Assembly (NCBI GenBank): GCA_947478845.1
Contig: CANJXC010000010.1
Span: forward strand, 1-64,000
Length of the DNA: 64,000 nt
Direction of reading: 5' to 3'
Origin: Spirochaetales bacterium
GTDB lineage: Bacteria; Spirochaetota; Spirochaetia; JABEVK01
Under the pieces are notes generated by a model. That model did no database searches and had not been told where the DNA came from. It worked only from the letters and a program-made list of their open reading frames with translations. This document shows positions 27,165 through 35,132 of this stretch, one piece after another (position 1 is the first letter of the stretch; each line of letters opens with the position of its first letter). The position numbers and the translations under genes are program-made.

Positions 27165-28324
27165 ACCGTGCAGTCTTACTGATTGTTCTTGGTGTTCTGT
27201 CGGCAACTCTCGGGGCGCAAGATGATTCAACAACACGCATTCAGCACAACTTCTATTGGCGCAAGTACATCGATAAAAAGTATCAGGGTGCCGTGTACGG
27301 ATACCAAAGTGGCGTCTGGAAGTTCAAGCCCGCGGGAGGTGGCGCTTCCACCGTGGACTCCCACTACTGGCTGGTGGCAGACGCCAAACGGGACCTGACT
27401 GCTTTCGAGAAGCCGATCAATTCAGAAAGGTCGGCAACCTTTACACTCGCGCCGGATGGAACCATGAGTCAGTTTGAGGGTACTGGGGTTCCCTACTATA
27501 GAAATTATCCCTCTATGCCACCCGAGGATGGCAAGCCTGGGACGGTGTGGCAGGGCAGCGGAGAACTGGTCTACGATTTTCTTGGCTCGGGTGTCTTCAC
27601 GAGGATCCCCATCCTGATTGAGTACCGTTGGGATAAGCTAGCCGACTACTTCGGCGTTCCCGTAATTCAGGTGAAGGCTCAATACGCTTTGCGCTACAAA
27701 ACGGGCATGGACCCAGAAGGTGATCCGCTGATTGACCGAGCTGAAGGGACGCATATTGCGGTGATCAACTACGACGCGACAACTCGCAAGCCTCTTTACC
27801 TCAGTGAGTTAATCAAAGAACAGTTTTTCACAGCAGGCAAGCTTGTCGCCAACGAAGGTAGAGTTTGGACCACGTTCGACGGAATCCCTGCCCTCGAGAC
27901 CGCTGTTGTGACTCAGTCGCTTACCGATCAGTTGCAGAAGGCTCAAATGGATGGTGTCGTTGTTGAGCCGGACCTGCGCGGCGTCAAGTTGACCCTGGAG
28001 AACCTCAGATTTGTTGCTGACAAAGCCCAATTGCTTCCCGGTGAGGAAGATCGCCTGCGCGTGATTGCCAATTTACTCAAAACCGTTGCTGATCGTTCCT
28101 TTTTGGTCATCGGCCACACCGCTGCTATCGGCACCGTGGATTCACAGGTGAGCCTATCCTGGGACCGCGCGCAAAGTATTGTGGAACGTTTGAAGTCCGA
28201 GGGAATCGAGGCCCGCAAGCTCCTCTACGAGGGGAGGGGTGGAACCCAACCGCTGGCCTCCAATGATACGGAGGCCGGGCGCGCCCAGAATCGGCGTGTT
28301 GAGATCATTGTTCTAGACCAGTAA
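27161..28324 (+). CDS. Outer-membrane OmpA-family protein
   Basis: A 387-residue protein with a signal peptide (VLLIVLGVLSATLGAQ), a beta-rich middle region and a C-terminal OmpA-like peptidoglycan-binding domain: VIGHTAAIGTVDSQVSLSWDRAQSIVERL, then GRGGTQPLASNDTEAGRAQNRRVEI. The Asp and Arg that bind diaminopimelate are in the expected places. It anchors the outer envelope to peptidoglycan. Start overlaps the kinase stop; the stop overlaps the end of the convergent tatD by 20 bases. Confidence 0.85.
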   Translation: MNRAVLLIVLGVLSATLGAQDDSTTRIQHNFYWRKYIDKKYQGAVYGYQSGVWKFKPAGGGASTVDSHYWLVADAKRDLTAFEKPINSERSATFTLAPDGTMSQFEGTGVPYYRNYPSMPPEDGKPGTVWQGSGELVYDFLGSGVFTRIPILIEYRWDKLADYFGVPVIQVKAQYALRYKTGMDPEGDPLIDRAEGTHIAVINYDATTRKPLYLSELIKEQFFTAGKLVANEGRVWTTFDGIPALETAVVTQSLTDQLQKAQMDGVVVEPDLRGVKLTLENLRFVADKAQLLPGEEDRLRVIANLLKTVADRSFLVIGHTAAIGTVDSQVSLSWDRAQSIVERLKSEGIEARKLLYEGRGGTQPLASNDTEAGRAQNRRVEIIVLDQ

Positions 28325-29105
28325 CTGCCCATCCGACCAAGGTTCGGAAGTTACTCCGTGTCTGTTGCAAAAACTCTTCCAGGCTCTCACCCCGTAGTTG
28401 CGCAATAGTGGCAGCAGTAATGCTCGCGTTCAGCGGTTGATTAGGTTGACCGCGAAAGCCTTGCGGACTGAGGTAAGGAGAATCAGTCTCCACGAGCAAC
28501 CGGTCGGCAGGAGCCCACCGAGCCACCTCCCGAAGGGCCGAAGAAGAAGGATAGGTCACATTACCTGCAAAACTCAGGTAGAATCCAAGGTCTAGCCCTT
28601 TGCGGGCAAGAGTAAGGTCCGATGAAAAGCAATGAAATATTCCTGGCCCCTTCCAGGCTTCGGCGGCCAAATCCTCAAGCAATTCTTTGTCGGCTTCCCT
28701 GTTATGGATCGACACAGGTTTGGCCAACTCCTGGGCCAGCGAGAGCTGCCTCCGGAACAGTTCGCGTTGCGCCCCCTCATTGTCGCGTCCACGATACCAG
28801 TCAAGGCCGATTTCCCCCAAAATCAGGGCCTTGGGATGCGACAATTGCTTCCTCAGAAGAATCCAGTCGTCGCCACCGACCTTTCCGGCCTCGGAGGGAT
28901 GAATCCCGGCAGCAATATAGACCCCCGGAAAACGCTCGGAAAGCTCTTCACGAGCAGACCCGTCTCGTACGTGGACGGCCATGTCGAGGGCAAGCTCGCC
29001 CCCCCCGGCAAAAAATCGGGTAAGGCATTCCCCGACATCCATTGCCTTGTCGACCATAGCTTGACTGTGGAAATGGCTGTCGATCAAGCCTGTGAATGGT
29101 TTCAC
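28305..29105 (-). CDS. tatD: TatD-family metal-dependent DNase
   Basis: A 266-residue TatD protein. It shows the N-terminal metal motif IDSHFHSQAM, GIHPSEAG, LGEIGLDWYRG, the HNRE metal site, and the late LVETDSPYLSP. Members are exo-deoxyribonucleases or D-aminoacyl-tRNA deacylase-like enzymes. The gene is convergent with the OmpA-like gene and divergent from tRNA-Leu. Confidence 0.9.
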   Translation of the reverse strand: MKPFTGLIDSHFHSQAMVDKAMDVGECLTRFFAGGGELALDMAVHVRDGSAREELSERFPGVYIAAGIHPSEAGKVGGDDWILLRKQLSHPKALILGEIGLDWYRGRDNEGAQRELFRRQLSLAQELAKPVSIHNREADKELLEDLAAEAWKGPGIFHCFSSDLTLARKGLDLGFYLSFAGNVTYPSSSALREVARWAPADRLLVETDSPYLSPQGFRGQPNQPLNASITAATIAQLRGESLEEFLQQTRSNFRTLVGWAVTGLEQ

Positions 29106-29134
29106 TTGTCAAAATCCTCCACTTTTGTTAAGGT
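29106..29134 (+). promoter_or_regulatory. Promoter of tRNA-Leu
   Basis: TTGTCA (29106-29111), a 17-base spacer and TAAGGT (29129-29134), ten bases before the mature tRNA. The -10 is identical to the one at the rRNA promoter. It overlaps the tatD start region on the other strand. Confidence 0.65.
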
Positions 29135-29144
29135 CGAACTCATC

Positions 29145-29230
29145 GCCGGGGTGGTGAAATTGGTAGACACATGGGACTTAAAATCCCCTGGCTGGAAACG
29201 GCCGTGCCGGTTCGATTCCGGTCCTCGGCA
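29145..29230 (+). tRNA. tRNA-Leu (anticodon TAA)
   Basis: Acceptor arms GCCGGGG and CCTCGGC pair with one G-T. The D-arm GGTGAAATTGGTAGACAC, anticodon stem TGGGA/TCCCC-type around loop CTTAAAA, a long variable arm and a GGTTCGATTCC T-loop make a class II tRNA of 86 bases. The anticodon is TAA, read from the loop. No CCA is encoded. Confidence 0.96.
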
Positions 29231-29322
29231 GGAGTTTTGGCCATGGTGGTCTTCTGGTACGTTCCTGTCAATGAGTTTGAGTTTCGCAGGCGTTTGCACT
29301 ACACTTCCCAACAGGAGTTCTC

Positions 29323-30462
29323 ATGCGCCTTTTTGTTATCTTCTTTTTGTTCGTCGTATTTGCTGCTCCCGCATTCTCAGCCGAATCGCCGGTGGTCGTA
29401 AAGAATGACCACTACACGGTAACCTCTTGGGCAGGAGCAGAGAAAGCTGCTGAAACACTCCGCCTGATGGAGGCCTTGCTTCAGAATTACAACCAGTTGT
29501 TTCTTTTTGACCTCAGCAAGCTCCCTGCGCCCCTGAGCGTGACAATATATGCGACCAAGGAAGACTTCGCGAAGGCCATGGAAGGCAAGACACCCGTCGT
29601 ACCTACGGATTTTGTTTTTCTGCAGTATACCGACCCTGCTCTGAGCGTTCTCGCTTGTTGGGCCACCGAAGACATGGCCCATCCGTTGGCTTTCCAGGGG
29701 TTCTATCAATACCTTTGGTCTTTTCTTCCCCGGACGCCTTCGTGGATCGAGACCGGTTTGGCCTACCACTTCTGGAACGTGACCTGGGACGGAAAAGCGC
29801 TCCTGCCAGTTACCGAGGAACCCTTTCTCGACTCTCTGCAAGCCCGCTGGGCTACCGAGGCTCCTACAGACCTCACCCCACTCCTGACTGCCGCTTCGGC
29901 CAATGAATTGGACAGTTGGGCCTTAGTGACATTTCTGCTACAAGCCAGCGACCCGGTATACCCTCGGGTTTTGGGTTCAATCCTGGGGAACCTAGCGCCG
30001 GCAGCTACCTTGGAGGCCAACAGGCAATCGGCTCTCCAACGCTTTCAGAGTGGCAAAAGTTTGCCCCTTGCGGCCAAAGAACTAGTGGCTTGGTGGAAAG
30101 GACAGTCGAGTTTCAGCACGGTACTGGGGCAAGGTGTAGCCAAGATGAAAGAAAAAGACTACGCAGCCGCTCTCAAGCTTTTTCAGGGCGCGTTGCTTCA
30201 GCGCCCATCGGACGAGCAAGCCCAATATTACCTTGGGCTGGCATCCTATGAGCTGAAGGACTACCCGACAGCTGAGACCAGTTTTTCGATGATAGCAGGC
30301 AAGAACCTGCCCGCCGGATTGCTGGAATATGCAAAGGGCCTGACAGCTTTTGCGCAGAAAAAATGGGACGACGCGAAATTATACTTGGGACAAGCCGTGG
30401 AACGCAATGAAGCGGAATATAAGAAGGCTGTGGCTCCGGTGCTAGACCTCATTAAATCCTAG
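29323..30462 (+). CDS. Exported TPR protein, DUF1570-like
   Basis: A 379-residue protein with signal peptide (LFVIFFLFVVFAAPAFSA). The N-terminal 230 residues resemble the peptidase-MA / DUF1570 fold (LSVTIYATKEDFAKAM, PSWIETGLAYHFW), but the zinc-binding HExxH is absent; the corresponding place reads AFQGFYQYL. The C-terminal part carries TPRs (YAAALKLFQGALLQRPSDEQAQYYLGLASYELKDYPTAE). It is thus probably a non-catalytic, periplasmic relative. AGGAG precedes the ATG. Confidence 0.7.
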   Translation: MRLFVIFFLFVVFAAPAFSAESPVVVKNDHYTVTSWAGAEKAAETLRLMEALLQNYNQLFLFDLSKLPAPLSVTIYATKEDFAKAMEGKTPVVPTDFVFLQYTDPALSVLACWATEDMAHPLAFQGFYQYLWSFLPRTPSWIETGLAYHFWNVTWDGKALLPVTEEPFLDSLQARWATEAPTDLTPLLTAASANELDSWALVTFLLQASDPVYPRVLGSILGNLAPAATLEANRQSALQRFQSGKSLPLAAKELVAWWKGQSSFSTVLGQGVAKMKEKDYAAALKLFQGALLQRPSDEQAQYYLGLASYELKDYPTAETSFSMIAGKNLPAGLLEYAKGLTAFAQKKWDDAKLYLGQAVERNEAEYKKAVAPVLDLIKS

Positions 30463-30508
30463 CCGTCAGGATTCTTGTTTTGCAGGACGAGATGGAGGCG
30501 GTTGTGGA

Positions 30509-31153
30509 CTATTCCTGGCGCTTGGACTTCACGAGGCGGGTAAAATCGTTGATGTTTTTGACGACGATTTTGCCCTGATTCAACTCGACCCGACGCTGAT
30601 TCACAAATTGCTTGAGAACCTCTGTTACCTTTTGCACCGATAGACCAGCCCAGTTGGCAATGTCTTCGATGGAGTTTGCAAACACACGTGTAACATCTTC
30701 TGCATCCCCCGTGCGGGTTTGGTTTTCCTCGAGCATCAGGAAGACGTCGGCCACTCGGGCCTGATGGTCGTCACCAAAGTTTAGGATCATGAAACGCCGT
30801 TTCTGGTCGTAGATCCGTTTGCTGAAAAGTTTCAGAAGGTTGAGGACAATCTGAGGTTGGCCTTGCATCAGGACCTCAAAATTAGCCCGGTTGAACTCCA
30901 GGAGCTTGAGGTCGGTAAGTGCAATCGTAGTGGCACTCCTCGGAGCTTCTTCCAAAAGGGCCATCTCGCCAAAAAACTCACCCGGATTTAGAATGTCGAG
31001 GGTCTTTTCCAATTCACCGACAATCTTGACGATCTTCACTTGTCCGCTTTGTATCAGGTAGAAGGCGTCGCCAGGTTCGTATTCACAAAAAATGATGTCG
31101 CCGCCCTTCTTGGTTATGGCGAACCGGTTAAAGATCGAGAGATCCATGGTCAT
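30509..31153 (-). CDS. Crp/Fnr-family transcription regulator
   Basis: A 214-residue protein. The N-terminal cNMP-binding domain has EYEPGDAFYLIQSGQVKI and GEFFGEMALLEEAPRSATTIAL; the C-terminal winged helix has FANSIEDIANWAGLSVQKVTEVLKQF. The phosphate-cassette Arg-Ser pair is present, so binding of a cyclic nucleotide is possible, but the ligand is unknown. It is ATGA-coupled with the cNMP-TPR gene upstream and shares its promoter. Confidence 0.88.
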   Translation of the reverse strand: MTMDLSIFNRFAITKKGGDIIFCEYEPGDAFYLIQSGQVKIVKIVGELEKTLDILNPGEFFGEMALLEEAPRSATTIALTDLKLLEFNRANFEVLMQGQPQIVLNLLKLFSKRIYDQKRRFMILNFGDDHQARVADVFLMLEENQTRTGDAEDVTRVFANSIEDIANWAGLSVQKVTEVLKQFVNQRRVELNQGKIVVKNINDFTRLVKSKRQE

Positions 31154-32142
31154 GCCTTGGCCTCCAGTTCTTTGAGCGCTTTGCGGGTCTTGACCGATAC
31201 GGGCTCGTCTTCCGATGCCAAGGAGAGAATCTTGTTGAAAAAGTTTTTTGCCCAGGTCGCGTCACCCTTGCCCTGATACGCTTTACCGATGAAAAACAAG
31301 GCGTCTTTAAGGTCAGGATGCTTCGGATACTTGGTGATCAACCCGGTAAGTTGTTTAATGGCTTCATCGAACTGCGTGAGGAACACAAGGCAACGGCCCA
31401 TTTCGAACTCGGCTTGGGCAGCGTGATCAGGGTCAGAGTTGGTGCTGACGATTTTTTGGAAAATCTTGAACGCATCGAGGTATTTCTCTTGAGTCACCAA
31501 GGCCACGGCTTCCAAGAACCCCTTGGCGTCAGCACCGGCGGCAACACCCGAAGGCGCCTCAAGATTCGATCCGGAAGCCATTGACGCCGACTCATCGGAA
31601 GGCGAACCACCCACACCCTGTGATGCCTTTCCCGCCAAATCCGAAGCCTGACTTTGAAACTTGCCGTTAGGATAATGGGCAAGGTAGCGGGTGAGAGCAT
31701 GCTGGGCCTGTTTATAGCGATGGTTGTTATAATAGTACTCGCCAATCCCAAAAAGACCCGCCTCAGCGTCCTTGTTGACGCCCTTGGACATCAGATTCTG
31801 AACCTTGCTCACCATGCGGCGCAACTGGTTCGAGAAGACCTTCAGCATCTTCATGATGATTCGAGTGTTGGAAAGCACTAACTGTTCGAACTCAGGAACC
31901 GTAAAAACCAGAACGTCCGAATCGGCAAGGACTCGCGCTGTCTCGTCTCTTGGATATCGGCCTAGGGCGGACTTGACACCGAAGAACTCGCCGGCCGCCA
32001 CTAACTCGTTGATCTCTTCTTTGGTCTCGATATCGTTCGACTTAAGGAGTACCTTACCTGCTTTGAGGATGAAAATCTTGTCCCCAGCGTCCCCCTGGAA
32101 GAAAATGACAGAGTTCGTTTTATACTGGGTGGCTTTAGGCAC
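31150..32142 (-). CDS. cNMP-binding domain protein with TPR tail
   Basis: A 330-residue cytoplasmic protein. Residues 1-110 form a cNMP-binding domain (VIFFQGDAGDKIFILKAGKVLL, then GEFFGVKSALGRYPRDETARV), which lacks the RSA pair of the canonical cassette (here RDETA). A linker leads to a C-terminal TPR region (KYLDAFKIFQKIVS, DEAIKQLTGLITKYPKHPDLKDALFFIGKAYQGKG). I chose GTG at 32142 because GGGAGG sits just before it, rather than an earlier ATG in a stretch without similarity. It lies in an operon with the Crp-type regulator, and a strong promoter sits at 32174-32202. Confidence 0.82.
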   Translation of the reverse strand: MPKATQYKTNSVIFFQGDAGDKIFILKAGKVLLKSNDIETKEEINELVAAGEFFGVKSALGRYPRDETARVLADSDVLVFTVPEFEQLVLSNTRIIMKMLKVFSNQLRRMVSKVQNLMSKGVNKDAEAGLFGIGEYYYNNHRYKQAQHALTRYLAHYPNGKFQSQASDLAGKASQGVGGSPSDESASMASGSNLEAPSGVAAGADAKGFLEAVALVTQEKYLDAFKIFQKIVSTNSDPDHAAQAEFEMGRCLVFLTQFDEAIKQLTGLITKYPKHPDLKDALFFIGKAYQGKGDATWAKNFFNKILSLASEDEPVSVKTRKALKELEAKA

Positions 32143-32173
32143 GTAACCTCCCTCAGGCAAAGGTACCAAGCAC

Positions 32174-32202
32174 AGGATAATTCCCCCCTGCCCCCCTGTC
32201 AA
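32174..32202 (-). promoter_or_regulatory. Promoter of the cNMP-TPR / Crp operon
   Basis: Minus strand: TTGACA (32197-32202), a 17-base spacer made almost only of G (two runs of six), and TATCCT (32174-32179), about 30 bases before the GTG. The hexamers and spacing fit sigma-70. The G-run spacer is unusual and could form a quadruplex on the transcribed or non-template strand. Confidence 0.65.
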
Positions 32203-32232
32203 CCTCATAGAAAAACATTTAGACTCAGCTTT

Positions 32233-33081
32233 ATGGTCGATTTTCATTCCCACTCGACGGCTTCTGACGGCACATTAGCTCCCACTCAACTGGTGGAGCT
32301 GGCCTCCCAACGGGGTCTGGTGGCTCTTGCGTTAACCGACCACGACACAGTGGCGGGGTTGGACGAGGCAAGGCTGGCTTGCCAGGAGCGACATCTCAAG
32401 TTTATCCCAGGAATTGAGTTGGAAATCGCCTTTGAACACGGGGAGTTTCACCTTCTCGGTCTTGGGTTGCGTCAGTGGAAAACGGGCTGGGTCGAAGGGT
32501 TGGCAGAGTTGCAGCGGTTGAGATCCGAGAGGAATCATCGAATTTTTTCCAAAATGAGAGAAGCTGGAATCCGGGGAGATTATTCTGAAATTGAACGTCT
32601 CGCTCAGGGCGGTCAGGTTGGAAGACCACATTTTGCCCGGTTTCTGGTGGAGAGGGGCAAAGTCAACAGTGTCCAAGAAGCGTTCACGCATTTTTTGGGA
32701 AAAGGCCAACTTTTTTACGTGGCCCGTGCAGGTTTAGACCTTGAGGCGGCCATTAGGATGATTCATGAAGCGGGAGCTTTGGCAGTCGTAGCCCATCCAA
32801 AGACGCTCCGAGTGTCACAGACCGTCCTGGAAACTCTCCTCGCCAGCGCCAAAGACAAGGGGCTCGATGGACTGGAGGCCTGGCACCCTGGAGCCGAGCC
32901 AAGGGTGGCCCGCAAATTGGAAGCCCTGGCGCTGAAACTCCGGCTCAAAGTGTCCGCGGGTTCAGATTTCCACGGCGATATCCGACCGGAAAGAAACCTA
33001 GGCTTGACCTCCGGGGGCTTACCCATCGAGGACTCCTTTCTCGAAAAACTCTTCCCGGAAGGGGCGGATAGTTTTCAGTGA
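32233..33081 (+). CDS. PHP-domain phosphoesterase (RNase AM / YciV type)
   Basis: A 282-residue PHP protein with the metal motifs VDFHSHSTASDGTL, LTDHDTVAG, FIPGIELE, AVVAHPK and GSDFHGD. This set matches the TrpH/YciV group, which includes E. coli RNase AM (5' end maturation of rRNA) and nucleoside 3',5'-bisphosphate phosphatases. Its 3' end overlaps the M23 gene by four bases, and it leads a chain of four coupled genes ending at the terminator near 35092. Confidence 0.88.
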   Translation: MVDFHSHSTASDGTLAPTQLVELASQRGLVALALTDHDTVAGLDEARLACQERHLKFIPGIELEIAFEHGEFHLLGLGLRQWKTGWVEGLAELQRLRSERNHRIFSKMREAGIRGDYSEIERLAQGGQVGRPHFARFLVERGKVNSVQEAFTHFLGKGQLFYVARAGLDLEAAIRMIHEAGALAVVAHPKTLRVSQTVLETLLASAKDKGLDGLEAWHPGAEPRVARKLEALALKLRLKVSAGSDFHGDIRPERNLGLTSGGLPIEDSFLEKLFPEGADSFQ

Positions 33082-33986
33082 TCCGATGGACGGGTTTCCT
33101 CTTCTGGTTTTCATCCCTTGCTCTCGCAGCCCAAACTACGCCGCCTTACCCTGAAATCCGCGCCTTGACGTTGGCCAAGGATGGATTGTTCCGTCAACAA
33201 CAAGAACTTGTTGAGCTCGCAGGGCAAGCGATAGCTCGGGGAGACCCATTGCATGAGCTGACTCTGTTTTGTTACCGAATCACCAGCGGCGACGACTTGT
33301 TTTCCCTGGCCAGCCGATTCAACATCCCCTACGAGACCCTGGCGACGCTCAATGGATACAACACCGCCGAAGCTGTGCAAACCGGAGCGTATCTACTTGT
33401 CCCTAGCCAGCCGGGAATCTTCCTGAACCTTGATAGCCCTGGCGAGTTGGACCGGCTGATGGCCGGGTGGCGTGATCCCACCAAAGCCTCGCAGAACATC
33501 AGGCTCCAGCGCAATGGAAAGCCTGTGAGCCTGTCTTTTTTCTCCGGAGAGCGCTTTCACCCCTTGGAAAGGGCTTTTTTTCTCGGCATTCTCTTCCGTT
33601 TTCCCTTGCCCTCGGGAAAACTGACTTCGTCGTTTGGAATGCGGTTAAGCCCCTTCACCGGCCATTCTCAGTTTCACAACGGTATTGATCTTGCTGCCCC
33701 AACGGGTACGGATGTTTATGCTGCCCGCGACGGCAACGTGGTCGAGGTCAAGAAAGGTGATCCCCTGTTGGGAAACTTCGTGCGTCTTGATCACGGTGAC
33801 GGCTACCAGACCGTGTACGGTCACCTTAGTCGCATCGACAGTTCCTTGAACAGCCATGTGCTTTCCGGTACGATTATCGGCAAGGTCGGAAGCACAGGCA
33901 TGTCGACGGGCCCCCATCTGCACTTTGAGATCCGCAGAAAAGGTCACCCGGAAGATCCTGTTTCCTTCTTGCCCACGAAACAATGA
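33078..33986 (+). CDS. M23 peptidase with LysM domain
   Basis: A 302-residue exported protein. A signal peptide (GFLFWFSSLALAAQ) is followed by a LysM domain (ITSGDDLFSLASRFNIPYETLATLNGYN) for peptidoglycan binding, then an M23 domain with SFGMRLSPFTGHSQFHNGIDLAAPTGTDV, DHGDGYQTVYGHLS and GPHLHFEI. All zinc ligands are kept, so it should be an active murein endopeptidase. The start is GTG, coupled to the PHP gene. It resembles the M23 protein at 46793 but is shorter. Confidence 0.9.
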   Translation: MIRWTGFLFWFSSLALAAQTTPPYPEIRALTLAKDGLFRQQQELVELAGQAIARGDPLHELTLFCYRITSGDDLFSLASRFNIPYETLATLNGYNTAEAVQTGAYLLVPSQPGIFLNLDSPGELDRLMAGWRDPTKASQNIRLQRNGKPVSLSFFSGERFHPLERAFFLGILFRFPLPSGKLTSSFGMRLSPFTGHSQFHNGIDLAAPTGTDVYAARDGNVVEVKKGDPLLGNFVRLDHGDGYQTVYGHLSRIDSSLNSHVLSGTIIGKVGSTGMSTGPHLHFEIRRKGHPEDPVSFLPTKQ

Positions 33987-34948
33987 CGCCACACCGTGTG
34001 TTCTTCCTGTTGTCCATCCTCTCGGTAACGGCGTCAACCGCGCTCACGGGCGAGCCGCTCAAAGGAACTTTCCGAGGAGAGGTGCTTCCTGACGGCCCGG
34101 CCGTGGCTCTAGGAACCGAGGAACTGGTGCTGTTGTCGTTGCCACCGGCTACCCGGTTCACCCGAGCTCTTGAGATTGAGGTGCAAATTCCCCGCGAAGT
34201 TCTGCCTTACCGTTCAAGTCTCGCCGTCACCGTGTACCAATATTTCTCGGCTCCTAAGGGCAAGGAACCCGCTTCAGGCGAAAAGCTTGCCGTGGAAGTG
34301 TTACCTCCGAACTCTAGGTTTTATCTGCAGGCTCCCCTGGTACCAAAAGCCGGCTTAAAGGCATCGGTCGATACGGCTGTGCTCAAAACCCTCCAGTTTG
34401 ACCGTGGGTTTCCTCTGGGCCTCATGGTGAGCGTTCTTGACAAGGATGCGCCGGTCGAAGTGCTGAAGGCGCAATTTCAAGTGAAAACCCATTTTCTGAA
34501 CAGTAATCTTGGGGCTCTTTCGGTTGTCACCCCGAACTTGAGTCCTGAGGACCGCAAGCGGTTGCGGCTTCTGGCCAACGGCGTCACACAGCCTTCCGAA
34601 GGCACCATCCTGTTGGAGCCGGGCCTTTATCAACTGGAAGCGACGCTCAGCGGTTTTTCTGGCACCTCGGTCAACGTGTCGGTGGGCCAGGCCAAAGTCA
34701 CGGAAGTGACTCTGGTGCTCGATCCCGAATCACCAACGGTTGTTTTCGAGGCTCCAGAGGGAGCTTCGATCGTTCTTGACGGAAAAAAAGTTATCTGGTC
34801 ACCGGTCACCGCCTTTCCCGTAGACGTTGGACCCCACAACGTGCAGTTGTCTTTGGGGAACAACTTGGTGTCGCAGACCTTTGAGATTCCTCGGGGCGGT
34901 CGTTTCAAAATCCGGCTGAACTTAGAGCTTTTGTTGGAGAAAGAATGA
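33983..34948 (+). CDS. Exported PEGA-like protein
   Basis: A 321-residue protein with a signal peptide (RVFFLLSILSVTASTALTG). The C-terminal 120 residues contain two beta-domain segments of PEGA style: LLEPGLYQLEATLSGFSG and VVFEAPEGASIVLDGKKVIWSPV, then VDVGPHNVQLSLGNN. PEGA domains occur in bacterial surface proteins. The N-terminal half is beta-rich and not recognised. Coupled to the M23 gene upstream. Confidence 0.72.
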   Translation: MTPHRVFFLLSILSVTASTALTGEPLKGTFRGEVLPDGPAVALGTEELVLLSLPPATRFTRALEIEVQIPREVLPYRSSLAVTVYQYFSAPKGKEPASGEKLAVEVLPPNSRFYLQAPLVPKAGLKASVDTAVLKTLQFDRGFPLGLMVSVLDKDAPVEVLKAQFQVKTHFLNSNLGALSVVTPNLSPEDRKRLRLLANGVTQPSEGTILLEPGLYQLEATLSGFSGTSVNVSVGQAKVTEVTLVLDPESPTVVFEAPEGASIVLDGKKVIWSPVTAFPVDVGPHNVQLSLGNNLVSQTFEIPRGGRFKIRLNLELLLEKE

Positions 34949-35016
34949 AAAAACGCCCGGAAAGGGTCAAGTCGCGGGGGGGCAAGGCCGACAAAGAAGA
35001 TGTCGGGCAGATATAG
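34945..35016 (+). CDS. Possible 23-residue basic peptide
   Basis: A short frame (MKKRPERVKSRGGKADKEDV then GQI) that begins at an ATGA junction with the PEGA-like gene, with GGAG eight bases before the ATG. It keeps the coupling seen at the three preceding junctions and ends 43 bases before the terminator. The composition is strongly basic at the N-terminus. The translation signals are good, but the length is at the limit of what chance can give, so it is only a candidate. Confidence 0.4.
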   Translation: MKKRPERVKSRGGKADKEDVGQI

Positions 35017-35059
35017 TTCCCCTCCCAGTTTACTATATCCGACGGCACCCTTCGGGGTT

Positions 35060-35092
35060 GAGACCAGCTCCCCAGCTGGTCTCTTTTTTTTT
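35060..35092 (+). terminator. Intrinsic terminator of the PHP-M23-PEGA operon
   Basis: Ten-base arms GAGACCAGCT and AGCTGGTCTC around a four-base loop, followed by nine T. A very strong Rho-independent terminator between the coupled gene chain and the PBP1 gene. Confidence 0.93.
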
Positions 35093-35132
35093 CCGCCTTG
35101 ACCTGAATGAGGCTTGTATCCTAGTCTGATCC

